The notes beneath the pieces are model-generated. The model saw only the letters and a program-made list of their open reading frames with translations. It did no database searches and was not told the origin of the DNA. Below, piece after piece: positions 6,763 through 17,000 of a stretch of DNA of 41,034 bases. The stretch comes from Paludibacteraceae bacterium. Its GTDB lineage: Bacteria > Bacteroidota > Bacteroidia > Bacteroidales > Paludibacteraceae. The DNA lies in contig CAJOEX010000012.1 of NCBI GenBank assembly GCA_905233415.1, forward strand, positions 79,520 to 120,553, read 5' to 3'. A program made the position numbers and the translations under genes. Within the stretch, counting starts at the first letter, position 1; each line of letters starts with the position of its first letter.

Positions 6763-7977
6763 TTACGGTATCCACACTTTTTGAACACCTGTATTTGTGC
6801 GGACGATGTAAATGCCGTAAGGCAATGAACCATTACGCTCCGTAACATCCTGCCCGGACATGTTATATATCCGGAAAGCATCCGTGCAGATGACAGTGGA
6901 AGGCAATATACGGATATCAATCGGCATATTCGGGTCAATAAATCCCATCGGGGACTCTTTGAGCGACTGGCTCAAATTGTCAGGATCAATCGTACCTACT
7001 CCGCGTGTAGCCTCCCAGAAGTTATAGAGATAGGATATGCCGCCTTTTTCGGGTTTGCAGAACCATCCTATACCGGATTCGTAAGCACTCCACTCATCCG
7101 CTGTAAGCGGGTCACAGGACAGCACCACAAAGAGAGCCTTGAAAGCTTTCTGGGAAGTGGTATAATCGGGTTCTCTTTTCCCTAATTCTTCAAGAATCTT
7201 GGCCTGCGTATAATGAATGCGTGTGTCCGAGACAAATGTAATACGACCTGTGTTCTCATCATAATTATAGGTTTCCGTCGGCACTTCGGGGAAAGCGTCA
7301 AACTCCTGAACAGATTCAAGCGGCAACATTCCCATCAGGTACAATTCCATCTCGTTGTAAGGCACACCGTTTCCTCCGTTGGCATTAACTCCGAAAGACT
7401 CTACAGAGTACTTATTGGCTTGGCCATCAACATTCGTTTCAAGCGTACTCTGTTTGAATCCGCCCAATTGCCCCTTGGTGTTTCCGCCGCATATTCCCCA
7501 ATGTCCGCTAACGGCAGTCGGTATGGCATAATTAGCCCAGCAGTGGCAGAACTCATGAAGGGTTGGGCCATACTTGATGGCATCCAAATACGGCAAATAC
7601 ATCAACGAAAACAATTTGCCCTCCGAGCCGTAATAGGACGAATAGGAGAAGATGGACCTTCCTATTCCTTTCACGCTATTGGCAATGGGCATATTGACAC
7701 CATAATAAGAAAGCGTTTGCGGAAGGGTTTGTTCATTGGTTATGAACATAATCATATCAAAATCATCCTCAAAATACTGATATAGTTTTGAGGTGATTTC
7801 AGCCGGTTTGTTGGTGTAGCGGAAGTCATCATTGGTTATCCAACTGTCATAGGCGGCAGCCGGCATAACAAGATTCACCACATTGTCGGAAGGACTGATA
7901 AAAAGCGAGTCTGAGACTTGCAGTGCATAGGTACTTACTGACAAACACATCAGTACAAACAGTAAACATTTTCTCAT
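6763..7977 (-). CDS. Secreted HEFCH-motif metallopeptidase-like protein with C-terminal sorting tail
   Basis: 404 residues. Signal peptide MRKCLLFVLMCLSVSTYA at 1-18. At 141-145 the motif HEFCH in GPTLHEFCHCWANY has the HExxH form of zinc metallopeptidases; a third ligand cannot be picked by eye. The C-terminal 60 residues (AFRIYNMSGQDVT, then YGIYIVRTNTGVQKVWIP) have the form of a type IX secretion type-A sorting domain: strand, G, GIYIV strand, basic end. A promoter lies at 8041-8073 and the LRR-caspase gene follows. I infer a surface or secreted protease; an inactive or carbohydrate-binding role cannot be excluded. Confidence 0.7.
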   Translation of the reverse strand: MRKCLLFVLMCLSVSTYALQVSDSLFISPSDNVVNLVMPAAAYDSWITNDDFRYTNKPAEITSKLYQYFEDDFDMIMFITNEQTLPQTLSYYGVNMPIANSVKGIGRSIFSYSSYYGSEGKLFSLMYLPYLDAIKYGPTLHEFCHCWANYAIPTAVSGHWGICGGNTKGQLGGFKQSTLETNVDGQANKYSVESFGVNANGGNGVPYNEMELYLMGMLPLESVQEFDAFPEVPTETYNYDENTGRITFVSDTRIHYTQAKILEELGKREPDYTTSQKAFKALFVVLSCDPLTADEWSAYESGIGWFCKPEKGGISYLYNFWEATRGVGTIDPDNLSQSLKESPMGFIDPNMPIDIRILPSTVICTDAFRIYNMSGQDVTERNGSLPYGIYIVRTNTGVQKVWIP

Positions 7978-8040
7978 AATAGTAGTTTTTTAGGGTTAGT
8001 ATTCCACGGTCAATTATTAGGTCATATAACCTTGCAGCGG

Positions 8041-8073
8041 GCAAAGGTACTGCTTTTTTTTCAATTACACAAA
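8041..8073 (-). promoter_or_regulatory. Promoter of the peptidase/LRR-caspase operon
   Basis: Minus strand: TTTG (8070-8073), 20 bases, TACCTTTGC (8041-8049), about 65 bases before the start at 7977. Perfect match to the pattern used elsewhere in the window. Confidence 0.7.
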
Positions 8074-8151
8074 TAAAATACGCTTCCCCTATAAATTTTC
8101 AATTGATTTTCACACGCTTTTGTATAAAAAAGGATTTTTTTTGCCTATTTC

Positions 8152-8183
8152 TTTGGTAATTCAAAAATTTTGTTGTACCTTTG
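8152..8183 (+). promoter_or_regulatory. Promoter of the FHA/kinase island
   Basis: TTTG (8152-8155), 20 bases, TACCTTTG (8176-8183). Transcription would begin near 8190, giving a leader of about 490 bases before the first gene at 8683. Confidence 0.7.
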
Positions 8184-8682
8184 CCCCCGAATTTGCGTAA
8201 ATGAGTAAATGAATGTAAAAATACGCATATGCAAATTCAATTGTCATCACGCCGAAACGGGTTTATGTCGTTTCGGGGAGTGGCAGACTTATTGACATAA
8301 AAGGCGTTTATTGACGCTGTTCGCGACTACTCAGAATCTTCGCAACATTTTGCTAATGGTCGTAGCAGTAACAGTGAATGTCCTCGGGATATGCTTTAAA
8401 TCCCTATTTATGCCGTTGGCATACTTATTGTTTTTATAAGTATCCAATAGTAGAAGTAGATTGGTGTGGCATATTCGGCGTGAGGCATCAATTGTTTTTC
8501 TACCATTAGCAGGGATTGCGAAGCCCGTGAGTAGCGTGAAGAGCAAAACAGCTTCACGCTTTTGTTTGTACCGAACCCAACGTATACGCGCGCATAACAA
8601 AATCATAACAACATAAACTAATAAAAACGGAGTAAGCCGAAAATCCCGTTCAAGAGTAGGCTAACCATAAAATTGTAAAAAA
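8184..8682 (+). promoter_or_regulatory. Long, highly folded 5' leader of the FHA/kinase operon (candidate regulatory RNA)
   Basis: No convincing gene is seen in these 499 bases. Hairpins visible by eye: GAATTTGC (8189-8196) with GCAAATTC (8231-8238); CCGAAACG (8252-8259) with CGTTTCGG (8269-8276); ATGCC (8410-8414) with GGCAT (8418-8422); ATACTTAT (8421-8428) with ATAAGTAT (8436-8443); CCAAT (8444-8448) with ATTGG (8460-8464); and AGCGTGAAG (8533-8541) with CTTCACGCT (8552-8560) followed by TTTGTTT. The last is terminator-like and would allow attenuation before the operon. The third and fourth share bases and could be mutually exclusive. The minus strand has a 91-codon open frame here (8331-8606), which I take as a by-product. 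Confidence 0.55.
8533..8567 (+). terminator. Terminator-like hairpin inside the operon leader (possible attenuator)
   Basis: Nine-pair stem AGCGTGAAG / CTTCACGCT, 10-base loop, then TTTGTTT. It lies 115 bases before the first gene, so it would stop transcription early unless refolded. The T run is interrupted by one G. Confidence 0.45.
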
Positions 8683-10266
8683 ATGAAAACTATTCGTATT
8701 GGCAAACATAGTGCAAACGACTATGTTGTTAGTGATGATACCGTTTCTCGGTATCACGCTCAAATGACGGTTACAGATTCCGGAGAGGTGTATATTAAGG
8801 ATTTAGGGTCCACAAATGGCACATTTGTAGATGGTAAAAAGATTCTATCTGACACCAAATTGGTTGCGGGTAACGTAGTAAGACTCGGCAACAAGGTTAT
8901 TAATTGGCAGGAGATTTCGAATCAAACAAATCCCAATAAAACAAAAATCACCAATTCTGCATATTCGAACGGCATCAATGGTTCAAAACGCTTTTTGATA
9001 GGTCGTGAGGAACAGTGCCAGATTCGATTCACACAATCTGAAGTTAGCGGACGCCATGCCACGCTTGAATTGAATACTAATAACGAGCCGCAAATTACCG
9101 ACTTAAACTCTACAAACGGAACCTTCGTCAACGGACATCGCATCTTTGCAGCAACCATTTTACATAAAGGAGACGTTGTATTGCTCGCAAATAAATTCCC
9201 CCTGATGTGGGAACAATATTGCCCCACGTCAAACAATCAAAACAATAAAAAGAAAACATTATATACCACCGCCATTATTGCTGCTTGCATAGCATCCCTT
9301 ATCATTATCGGAGGAGGTTTATATTTTTATTTAATCAACAAACCATGGAGTCCTGAGAAAGTTTATAGTACATACAAACATAGCGTTGTTTGGATAGCGG
9401 CACAAGTACACTATGCTCCTTCTTATAAAGGACAGCCATTATCCGAAATCACATATAATGAAGCATTTGATATATATAATGTTGATGAAGACGGAGATGT
9501 AATTCACGGCTTGACAGGTTGGACTGGAAGCGGAGCGTTTGTGTCACAAGATGGTTTAATTGTCACCAATCGCCACGTAGCAAGCATGCAGGCCGATGAG
9601 GATCGCAAAAACAAGGAAAAAATAAAAAAACAAATAAAAAAGGATTTAAATGTTGTGTATGCTCAATTGTATGAAGCGGCAGTACAAACACGCAACAAGC
9701 AAAAGAGGAAACTATATACTACTATAATGAACAATTTAGAGGATGTCTATAATCATGACGAAGACATAGAGTTGACGTTTGTATATGATTTTTTAGGAGT
9801 TGCATATAACGATACACATGTATCGAATATATTAAAGGACTTACACCCTTGTACATTTATTCGCAATCACCCAGATGAAAAAGTGGATGCGGCACTTATT
9901 CAGCTAAATTCTAAACGGACACCTGATGATGCTCGTATCGTTGATTTACAACACATATCAGAACCTAAAAACCATAAACTTGGTTGCAAAGTTTATACTA
10001 TCGGCTTCCCGTTGGGTGCCACCCTTGCATCCACAGACATTGGCATTGAGGCAAATAATCAAAGTGGAGAAATTACACAAGATAAGGGAGATATTATTTA
10101 CGGTCACAATATGAACATTAATCACGGGGCAAGTGGATCACCTGTTTTTGATTCTAAAGGCAGATTTGCAGGCATTGTAAATAGCGGAGCAATAGTGGGA
10201 GGATTATTACCTCTTGGTTATAACAACGCTATCCGTCCTGAAAAAGTGGCTGAATTAATGAAATAA
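8683..10266 (+). CDS. Double-FHA transmembrane protein with extracytoplasmic trypsin-like (HtrA-type) serine protease
   Basis: 527 residues. FHA domain 1 (about 1-75) shows IGKHSANDYVV...SRYHA and DLGSTNGTFVDGKKI; FHA domain 2 (about 103-175) shows IGREEQCQIRF...SGRHA and DLNSTNGTFVNGHRI, so both keep the Arg/Ser/Asn residues used to grip phosphothreonine. One membrane helix follows at about 195-217. Residues 230-527 form a chymotrypsin-fold protease with His298 (VTNRHVAS), Asp402 (VDAALI) and Ser484 (GASGSP). A charged helical insertion (about 303-360) separates His from Asp. With no signal peptide and N-terminal FHA domains, the readers should be cytoplasmic and the protease periplasmic. 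First gene of a tight operon with kinases and a PP2C phosphatase. A cytoplasmic phospho-signal could gate a periplasmic protease, or the reverse; this is inference. Confidence 0.88.
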   Translation: MKTIRIGKHSANDYVVSDDTVSRYHAQMTVTDSGEVYIKDLGSTNGTFVDGKKILSDTKLVAGNVVRLGNKVINWQEISNQTNPNKTKITNSAYSNGINGSKRFLIGREEQCQIRFTQSEVSGRHATLELNTNNEPQITDLNSTNGTFVNGHRIFAATILHKGDVVLLANKFPLMWEQYCPTSNNQNNKKKTLYTTAIIAACIASLIIIGGGLYFYLINKPWSPEKVYSTYKHSVVWIAAQVHYAPSYKGQPLSEITYNEAFDIYNVDEDGDVIHGLTGWTGSGAFVSQDGLIVTNRHVASMQADEDRKNKEKIKKQIKKDLNVVYAQLYEAAVQTRNKQKRKLYTTIMNNLEDVYNHDEDIELTFVYDFLGVAYNDTHVSNILKDLHPCTFIRNHPDEKVDAALIQLNSKRTPDDARIVDLQHISEPKNHKLGCKVYTIGFPLGATLASTDIGIEANNQSGEITQDKGDIIYGHNMNINHGASGSPVFDSKGRFAGIVNSGAIVGGLLPLGYNNAIRPEKVAELMK

Positions 10267-10305
10267 TAAAATAGTATCATTATAACTTTTAAATACATTA
10301 CTACT

Positions 10306-10899
10306 ATGGCAACAAAAACATGTCCAAATGGACACAAGTACGATTCAAGTATTTACGGTGACAATTGTCCTTTCTGCCCTTCTGACGCAGATAAAACAAA
10401 AGTATCAAGCGGCTTGGAAATTAATCTCGGATATGAAGGGAAAACTCATGTCGTAGGAAAAGAAGATTCCAACGATGGACTTACTCGACCGATGACAAAT
10501 CCATCATTTGAACAAAACGAACCGGAAGAAGGGGGCACCGTCATTCGCGTTGTCAATTCCGTCGGCAATTCCTCTAATGCAAGTAGAAAATTGGTAGGAT
10601 TACTTGTAAGCTATTCCGAAAAAGAAATGGGCGAAGTCTATAAAATATTTGAAGGACGCAATTATATTGGTAGAAGCAAACAAAATGACATCCAGATTGA
10701 ATCCGACAAAAATATGTCATCCAAGCATTTGATGATTCTTTATCGTGAAGCTGAAAATATCTTCTGGGCGATTGACCAAGACTCATCTAATGGAACATAT
10801 ATTAATGGAGAGTTCGCAAGTGATAAAATCGCTCTCAAAACAAATGATGTCATAATCATTGGTGCGACAAAATTTACATTTTTAGCAATTCCTAATTAA
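10306..10899 (+). CDS. Zinc-ribbon plus FHA domain adaptor protein
   Basis: 197 residues, soluble. Residues 5-26 read TCPNGHKYD...CPFCP, a short zinc-ribbon-like knuckle (Cys6, Cys21, Cys24 and His10 or an unseen ligand). A disordered acidic linker follows to about 90. Residues 95-195 are an FHA domain: YIGRSKQNDIQIE, SSKHLMI and DQDSSNGTYINGE. FHA domains bind phosphothreonine, so this is probably an adaptor or substrate for the kinases encoded downstream. Such zinc-ribbon/FHA proteins also accompany bacterial kinase clusters elsewhere. The next gene starts 1 base after its stop. Confidence 0.82.
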   Translation: MATKTCPNGHKYDSSIYGDNCPFCPSDADKTKVSSGLEINLGYEGKTHVVGKEDSNDGLTRPMTNPSFEQNEPEEGGTVIRVVNSVGNSSNASRKLVGLLVSYSEKEMGEVYKIFEGRNYIGRSKQNDIQIESDKNMSSKHLMILYREAENIFWAIDQDSSNGTYINGEFASDKIALKTNDVIIIGATKFTFLAIPN

Positions 10900-10900
10900 T

Positions 10901-12580
10901 ATGAAAACAGCTGATTATTCCTATTGTCAAGTAATAGGTCTTACTGATCGTGGCCTAAAGCGTGCTGCTAACGAAGATTGGCTTGGCGAACGAAAAACAA
11001 TCAATGGCTGGGTGGCTGTTGTATGCGATGGTATGGGCGGTCATGTAGGTGGCGCAACAGCCTCACACATCGCTGTGGATACCATCTTGGATTATCTTTC
11101 TTCCGAATATTTTGAAGATGCACGCATAGCTATAGGCAAAGCTATCGACCAAGCAAATATAGCGATTCAAAGGAAAGCGTCCATACAGCCGGAACTAAAT
11201 GGGATGGGCTCTACTTGCGTGCTCCTTATTGTTCGCGAGGGGAAAGTCTATATCGGTCATGTCGGAGATAGCCGTATTTATCTTATCAGGGACCACCGCA
11301 TTCATCAACTCACTAAAGACCATTCCTACGTGCAAATGCTGGTAGATATGGGGGAAATCACACCGGAGCAGGCAGAACATCATCCACGCAAAAATGAAAT
11401 TACCAACGCCCTCGGCATCCCACAAATGCAACCCGCAACCGTAATGCAAAACCCCATTGACCCACAAGCCGGCGATTGCTTTTTGTTGTGCTCGGACGGA
11501 TTGAGTGGTATGGTTGATTCCAAGACAATAGAGCACGTCGTTTCTCAGCAACGCCAAATGAATGCTCAGGAACGGGCTGCTAAATTAATAGAAAAAGCAA
11601 AAGAAGGTGGCGGATTAGACAATATCACTGCCCAACTGGTTGAATTCGGAGCAACTCCGACATCAAGTTCTCAGAAAACAAGTATTCTTAAAAAATGGTG
11701 GTTATGGGCTGCTACTGCAGTCTTCTTGTGTGCAATTGCCGCACTGATTTATATGTTAGTCCCCCGTACAGAACCACAACTCGCCGTTGCTATTTCCAAC
11801 AACAATGCCCCCAAGTACAACAAACTAATCAATTTAGATCGATATTTAGTGGCACATCATGACACGATTATGTTATTGATGATTCAAGGGAATGGGGATA
11901 CCTGTAACATTATTTTAAGAGATGCAGCAGATGAATATCTAAAGGTTAAATTAGATAACGTGGCATGGAGAGAACCAACATGTATGCCTCTTGGAATAGC
12001 TCAAATAACTTATGATACTGAAGAGGGGTATAATCGAGGGGTTGTTAAATTATTAAAAAATAAAGCGAGTCGATTCAGCATCAAGTTTGAGGCTAGAGAT
12101 ACCATCTATGATATTGAAATTGATATAGCAAAAAATATAGAGGAACAGCCCAAAATATCTTATGAGAAAAAAATCGGCCCACTGTTAAAAAAACAAAACT
12201 CTCAAAAAACGGCACCATCGACACAAACCGATAAGGATAATACTACCCCACCCACAGACTCGTCATCAAAAGACAATAGTTCCACCGCTAAAACTGGTGA
12301 TGCCAACACCCAGAATAGTAATAATACGGGGGAGATAAAAACGGAAAATCCCAATCAAACGGAAGCCACATCACAACAAACCGAAGATGATGCCCAAGAA
12401 ACAGATGAAAGCATTCCAAACGGTAACGGAGATTCCACTACTCAAGCTAATGCAATTCAAAATACAGACGAACAACAAACAGTACAGGAATCATCTGAGG
12501 CCACTGCTCCCCAAAAAAATAATGAACAGTCCTCTAAAAAGAACGATAAAGGGAAAGATAAAAAGAACAAAGTAAAATAA
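10901..12580 (+). CDS. PP2C-family Ser/Thr phosphatase with membrane anchor and long low-complexity tail
   Basis: 559 residues. Residues 1-250 are a PP2C phosphatase: ANEDWLG, VCDGMGGHVGGATAS (Asp43 metal ligand), HVGDSRIYLIR, LLCSDGLSGMV (Asp199) and GGLDNITA (Asp240). It removes phosphate from Ser/Thr with two metal ions. A membrane helix lies at about 266-287 (WWLWAATAVFLCAIAALIYM). About 130 residues of folded-looking extracytoplasmic sequence follow, then from about 425 a Thr/Ser/Asn/Gln/Lys-rich tail ending KKNDKGKDKKNKVK. It is the eraser of the kinase circuit in this operon. The tail may be disordered or envelope-binding. Confidence 0.9.
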   Translation: MKTADYSYCQVIGLTDRGLKRAANEDWLGERKTINGWVAVVCDGMGGHVGGATASHIAVDTILDYLSSEYFEDARIAIGKAIDQANIAIQRKASIQPELNGMGSTCVLLIVREGKVYIGHVGDSRIYLIRDHRIHQLTKDHSYVQMLVDMGEITPEQAEHHPRKNEITNALGIPQMQPATVMQNPIDPQAGDCFLLCSDGLSGMVDSKTIEHVVSQQRQMNAQERAAKLIEKAKEGGGLDNITAQLVEFGATPTSSSQKTSILKKWWLWAATAVFLCAIAALIYMLVPRTEPQLAVAISNNNAPKYNKLINLDRYLVAHHDTIMLLMIQGNGDTCNIILRDAADEYLKVKLDNVAWREPTCMPLGIAQITYDTEEGYNRGVVKLLKNKASRFSIKFEARDTIYDIEIDIAKNIEEQPKISYEKKIGPLLKKQNSQKTAPSTQTDKDNTTPPTDSSSKDNSSTAKTGDANTQNSNNTGEIKTENPNQTEATSQQTEDDAQETDESIPNGNGDSTTQANAIQNTDEQQTVQESSEATAPQKNNEQSSKKNDKGKDKKNKVK

Positions 12581-12586
12581 CAACTT

Positions 12587-14044
12587 ATGTCAGACTATCG
12601 TTTAATCCGCGAAATTGGTCGCGGAGGCATGGGAAGTGTATGGTATGGGGTACGCGATGATGGTACAGAATGTGCCATTAAGTGTATGCATGCTAAATAT
12701 GTATCTATCCCTGATTATAGAGACTTCTTCGATTCCGAGGCCATGGCAATGAAACAACTTAACCATCCGGATGTTGTTAAAATCATGGGGGATACGTTCA
12801 CCGACCCCAAAGGGAATCTCTATCTTCCTATGGAATATGTCAAAGGCGAAACTATTGAGCAACATATCAAAAATTGCAGCACTCCCTACACAGAACAAGA
12901 AGCCATCAAGATAATGTCAAATATCTTGGATGCTTTTGCATATATCCATCAACAAGGACAAATACATCGGGATATCAAGCCGTCTAATATTATGCTTCGG
13001 CCGGATGGCAGCATTTGCGTGATTGATTTTGGCATTGCAAAGGACATGAAAACTTCCACGGGAAAAACTGTAGGCAGACAAGTTGGAACCCATGGATATA
13101 TGTCTCCTGAGCAAATTAGTGCTTTGAATATTGACCACAGAACAGATATTTATTCACTTGGGTGCCTACTTTTTTATATGCTAACAGCACACCATGCTAT
13201 TACCAAACGCTCCAATGATTATGAAACGATGTATGCCATCCAGAAAGAAGAGTTTCCTTCTGTGAGGACTTTTGCTCCTAACGTTAGCCAACGGATGGAA
13301 AATATCATTTTCAAAGCGACGGACAAAGACATGCGAAAACGTTACCAAAGTGCACAAGAATTTAAAGATGCATTATTGAATAACGTGAATATCACCAAAG
13401 AGATAAAAAAAACACACAAACTCCTTCCGTTGTCAACTTTGCAACAGATGCGAGGGCATTGGAGAATCACAGTAGGACGCACTAATCAGGATATTGTTAT
13501 TCCAAGCCATTATGTAAGTTCACATCACCTAGATATTGATTTAATAGCCGAATACACAACCGGAGGAGTCCCCCCATACATAAGCCATGTAATTACAATT
13601 ACAGATCACTCAACAAATGGCACCGGGATAAATGGAAGATTTCTTCATAATTCAACGGATACAATACCCTTCGACATCTTTGCTGCATATACTCAGCAAC
13701 TACCTGAAATTCTATTATCAGGTAGAGAAGATTGCCAACTCAAATGGGATGAGGTATGCCTTGCGCTCAAAGAAAAAATGAGCCAGGAAATTGATACTGA
13801 TACGCCAATCGAAAACGAGGTCAATGAACCGTCAATTGAACTTTCGGAAGAGACAATACCTAACCATAAAAATTATAATGGGATTGTTGTCGTTTCTTTC
13901 CTATTCCCTCTTATTGGTTGGATAGTGTATGCCATCAATAAAAATGACGATTCCATTAAAGCTCAAAAAGCATGCAAAGCGGCATGGTGGGGGTTTGGAA
14001 TTGGAATCCTTGTAAACTTCTTGAGAATATTAATCAACACCTAA
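12587..14044 (+). CDS. PknB-type Ser/Thr kinase with C-terminal FHA-like domain and membrane hairpin
   Basis: 485 residues. Residues 4-265 are a eukaryotic-like kinase: glycine loop GRGGMGSV (11-18), Lys32, catalytic HRDIKPSN (127-134) with Asp129, DFG 147-149, a GTHGYMSPEQ activation end, and HRTDIYSLGCL. Residues about 285-350 resemble an FHA domain: VGRTNQDIVIPSHYVSSHHL, then a TDHSTNGTGINGRFL strand; the phosphobinding Arg and Ser appear kept but the spacing is loose. The C-terminus has two hydrophobic stretches (IVVVSFLFPLIGWIVYAI and WWGFGIGILVNFLRILI) that would anchor it with both ends inside. A kinase with its own reader could be self-tethering. Start 6 bases after the PP2C stop. Confidence 0.9.
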   Translation: MSDYRLIREIGRGGMGSVWYGVRDDGTECAIKCMHAKYVSIPDYRDFFDSEAMAMKQLNHPDVVKIMGDTFTDPKGNLYLPMEYVKGETIEQHIKNCSTPYTEQEAIKIMSNILDAFAYIHQQGQIHRDIKPSNIMLRPDGSICVIDFGIAKDMKTSTGKTVGRQVGTHGYMSPEQISALNIDHRTDIYSLGCLLFYMLTAHHAITKRSNDYETMYAIQKEEFPSVRTFAPNVSQRMENIIFKATDKDMRKRYQSAQEFKDALLNNVNITKEIKKTHKLLPLSTLQQMRGHWRITVGRTNQDIVIPSHYVSSHHLDIDLIAEYTTGGVPPYISHVITITDHSTNGTGINGRFLHNSTDTIPFDIFAAYTQQLPEILLSGREDCQLKWDEVCLALKEKMSQEIDTDTPIENEVNEPSIELSEETIPNHKNYNGIVVVSFLFPLIGWIVYAINKNDDSIKAQKACKAAWWGFGIGILVNFLRILINT

Positions 14045-14057
14045 TTTTTTATATATT

Positions 14058-17000
14058 ATGATTGGAAAAGAAATACTTAATTATACCATCGTCTCTTTCA
14101 TTGGAAAAGGCGGTATGGGTAGTGTTTATTTAGCAGAGCACAAATATATCAAGCAACAAAAAGTAGCCATAAAGGTAATTAATGCTGATATGGTGAATGA
14201 TTTCACACGCAGCCGGCTACAACAGGAAGCGGAAGCTCTCGCACGTCTTAATCACCCGAATATAGTCCATTTTCTCGACTATCATATTGACGAAGGAGGT
14301 AACATATACCTTATTGAAGAATACGCAGAAGGAGTAAGCCTTGAGAAATACATCAAGGAAGTCAATGGCTTAATTGTTGAAGATCGCCTTTGCGCTAAAT
14401 TTGAACCCATATTGGACGCGATGAATTATGCTCACAAAATGCACATCTTGCACAGAGATCTCAAACCATCCAATATTATTATCACCGAAGATGGCACACC
14501 TAAGATTCTGGATTTTGGAATTGCCACTCTTATGCGGGAAGATGCACAAGATGAAGGGCTTATTATGGGAACCCCGACTTACATGTCACCGGAACAGGTA
14601 AAGGGAGAAAAATTGGACGAACGTTCAGATATTTATTCATTGGGCGTTGTTTTATTCCAGATGCTTACCGGTGTGGCCCCTTATGACGCAACGACTATGT
14701 CCGAATTCGACATTAACAAAGCTGTCGTAGAGGAAGATTTACCAAGATTAAAATCCTATTATAAATATACTTCAGACGCAGTACAAAAAGTCGTTGACAA
14801 AGCCACCTGCAAAGATAAAACTAAACGCTATCAATCTTGTGCAGATTTTCGTAAGGCACTACATCAGGCCATATATCCTGCAACTATTTCTTTAAAAGTA
14901 AAAATAGCAGCATCCATTGCCTCTTTACTCGTTATCGGAGCGGGACTTTATATTTGGGATTATAATCGCACTAAAGTAACATACTACAAAGATTATGCCC
15001 TTCATTGGGGAGTCCCTATTGGGATTGGAGAAGTTGACACCAATACTATGCACCATCGAAGATATACTTATCGTTTTGAAACTAAAGCTGGTAAAGTATT
15101 ATCTGTCGGATTAGTCAATTCCTTTGGTAATCTAACTGATCATTCTGATTCTGAGCATTCTTCCACAAGATATTCTCTCGTTAATTATTTTTATTCCTCT
15201 AACGGAAATCTCGATTATAAAGTCATTTATTCCAGTGATAGTGTAATCCTATATCAAATGGATTATAGCGATAATATGCGTACGGTTACCTTCCGCCGCG
15301 ATGACCAATTCCATACAGAAATGGATTTACAAGCACACACAACTAAATATACATCGCAGGACAATATTTTTGAACGTAGCCGCATTTCCCGTTATCTCCT
15401 TACTTACGACGAGAATGGTCTTGTCACAGAAAAATTATTTGCAGGATTCCAAAACATCAAACGTTGTGATGCCGATCATATTTATGGTATCCGCTATAAA
15501 TATGACGAACAAGGACGAGTGATTGAAGAACAGTTTATCGGTATAGATGGGAATATAAAAGGTAATAGTTTTGGGCTGGCAATAAAAGAATACACCTATG
15601 ATGAAAATAATGACTGGACTTCCGTTACTTATCTAAATGCAGAACACAAACAATCCCACGACGGAAATAATTGCTGCATAGTAAAGCTCAATTATGACCA
15701 ATGGGGCAACCGTATTCGCGAGAGTTATTTTTCCCTCAATGGAGAACCGACCCTTCGTACCGATGAAGGAAGTTATGGGTTCTCTTATGAATTTGACGAT
15801 AATGGACTATTATTAAAAACTACTACATTGGGGCCAAACTTTGAGCCGGCATATTGTAGTTATGGATTTGTTGCAATAATCAACCAATATGACGAAAATG
15901 GCTATCAGATTTCCACTCAATGTGTAGATGAACATGACAATCCCCTCTTAAACACTTCAAACGATTTCGCCTATTCGCGTATTTCGTACGACAACGATTG
16001 CAAAGGACATCCAATCGTTTTTCATTTTTACGATGAACATGACTCGCTGTGTGAATCTGACGGAGTGGCAACAATGCAGATTGAATATAATGACAAATTC
16101 AATCCTATACAATACTCCTATTTCGACGCGAATAGTGAACCTGCATTATATTTAGGCTATTTCCATCGTAGAGAAATGGAATATGATAGTCTTGGACAAC
16201 AAATCGCTGAGAGATATTATGACTCAAGCGGCAATTTAACCAATAGTTCAAATGGATATGCAGAAGTCAAATGGGTTTTTGATGTACATGGGGCATGTAC
16301 TCAAATTGCCTTTTATTCGAGATACGGACATCCAACGATGAATAACGACCGCTATGCTTTCAACGAAGTCCAATACGACGAACAAGGAAATATTATTTGG
16401 TCACGTTACTTCTCACCTCAACACGCCTCATGTATGACTGCATACGGATATTCCGCACAAGAGTACCAATATGATCCAGTCACTAATAATGAGACCGTTC
16501 GTATTGACTACAACGCAAAAGGTGATGTCCTCAAAAAGCACTTCTATGAGTATGACAGTCGAGGCAATTTGGCGAAGACATACACCACCAATGCCAATAA
16601 CAAATTGGAGGAAGGAACGGTAGTTTATCATTATGCATACGATGATCTTAATCGCCAAACTCGTGAATGGTATACAGACCTTAACGATAACCCTTGTAAC
16701 TTAAATGAAGTAAAGAAATATGCTGAAGAACGTTATGAATATGATGAAAATAGCAATATCACAGTAATATCATATTACGATTCTAAAGGAGAGAAGGCTA
16801 TAAACGAAGAATTTGTACATCGTAGAGAAAGAACATTTAATTCAATGAGGAAAGTAGTACGTGAACTCTTCCTCGGTAAGGATTTAAAACCCGTAACAGG
16901 TTCCAATGTAAATCCTGAAGGGACAGTGATATATGACAATTACGGACGAATGTTGGAAATCGCTTGTTTTGATGGTTATGGGAAACCTCGTCTCTCTTCG

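Noticed and set aside
8331..8606. 91-codon minus-strand frame in the leader of the FHA operon
   Set aside because: It overlaps several hairpins of the leader, ends inside them, and has no domain. Better explained as the reverse side of a structured RNA.
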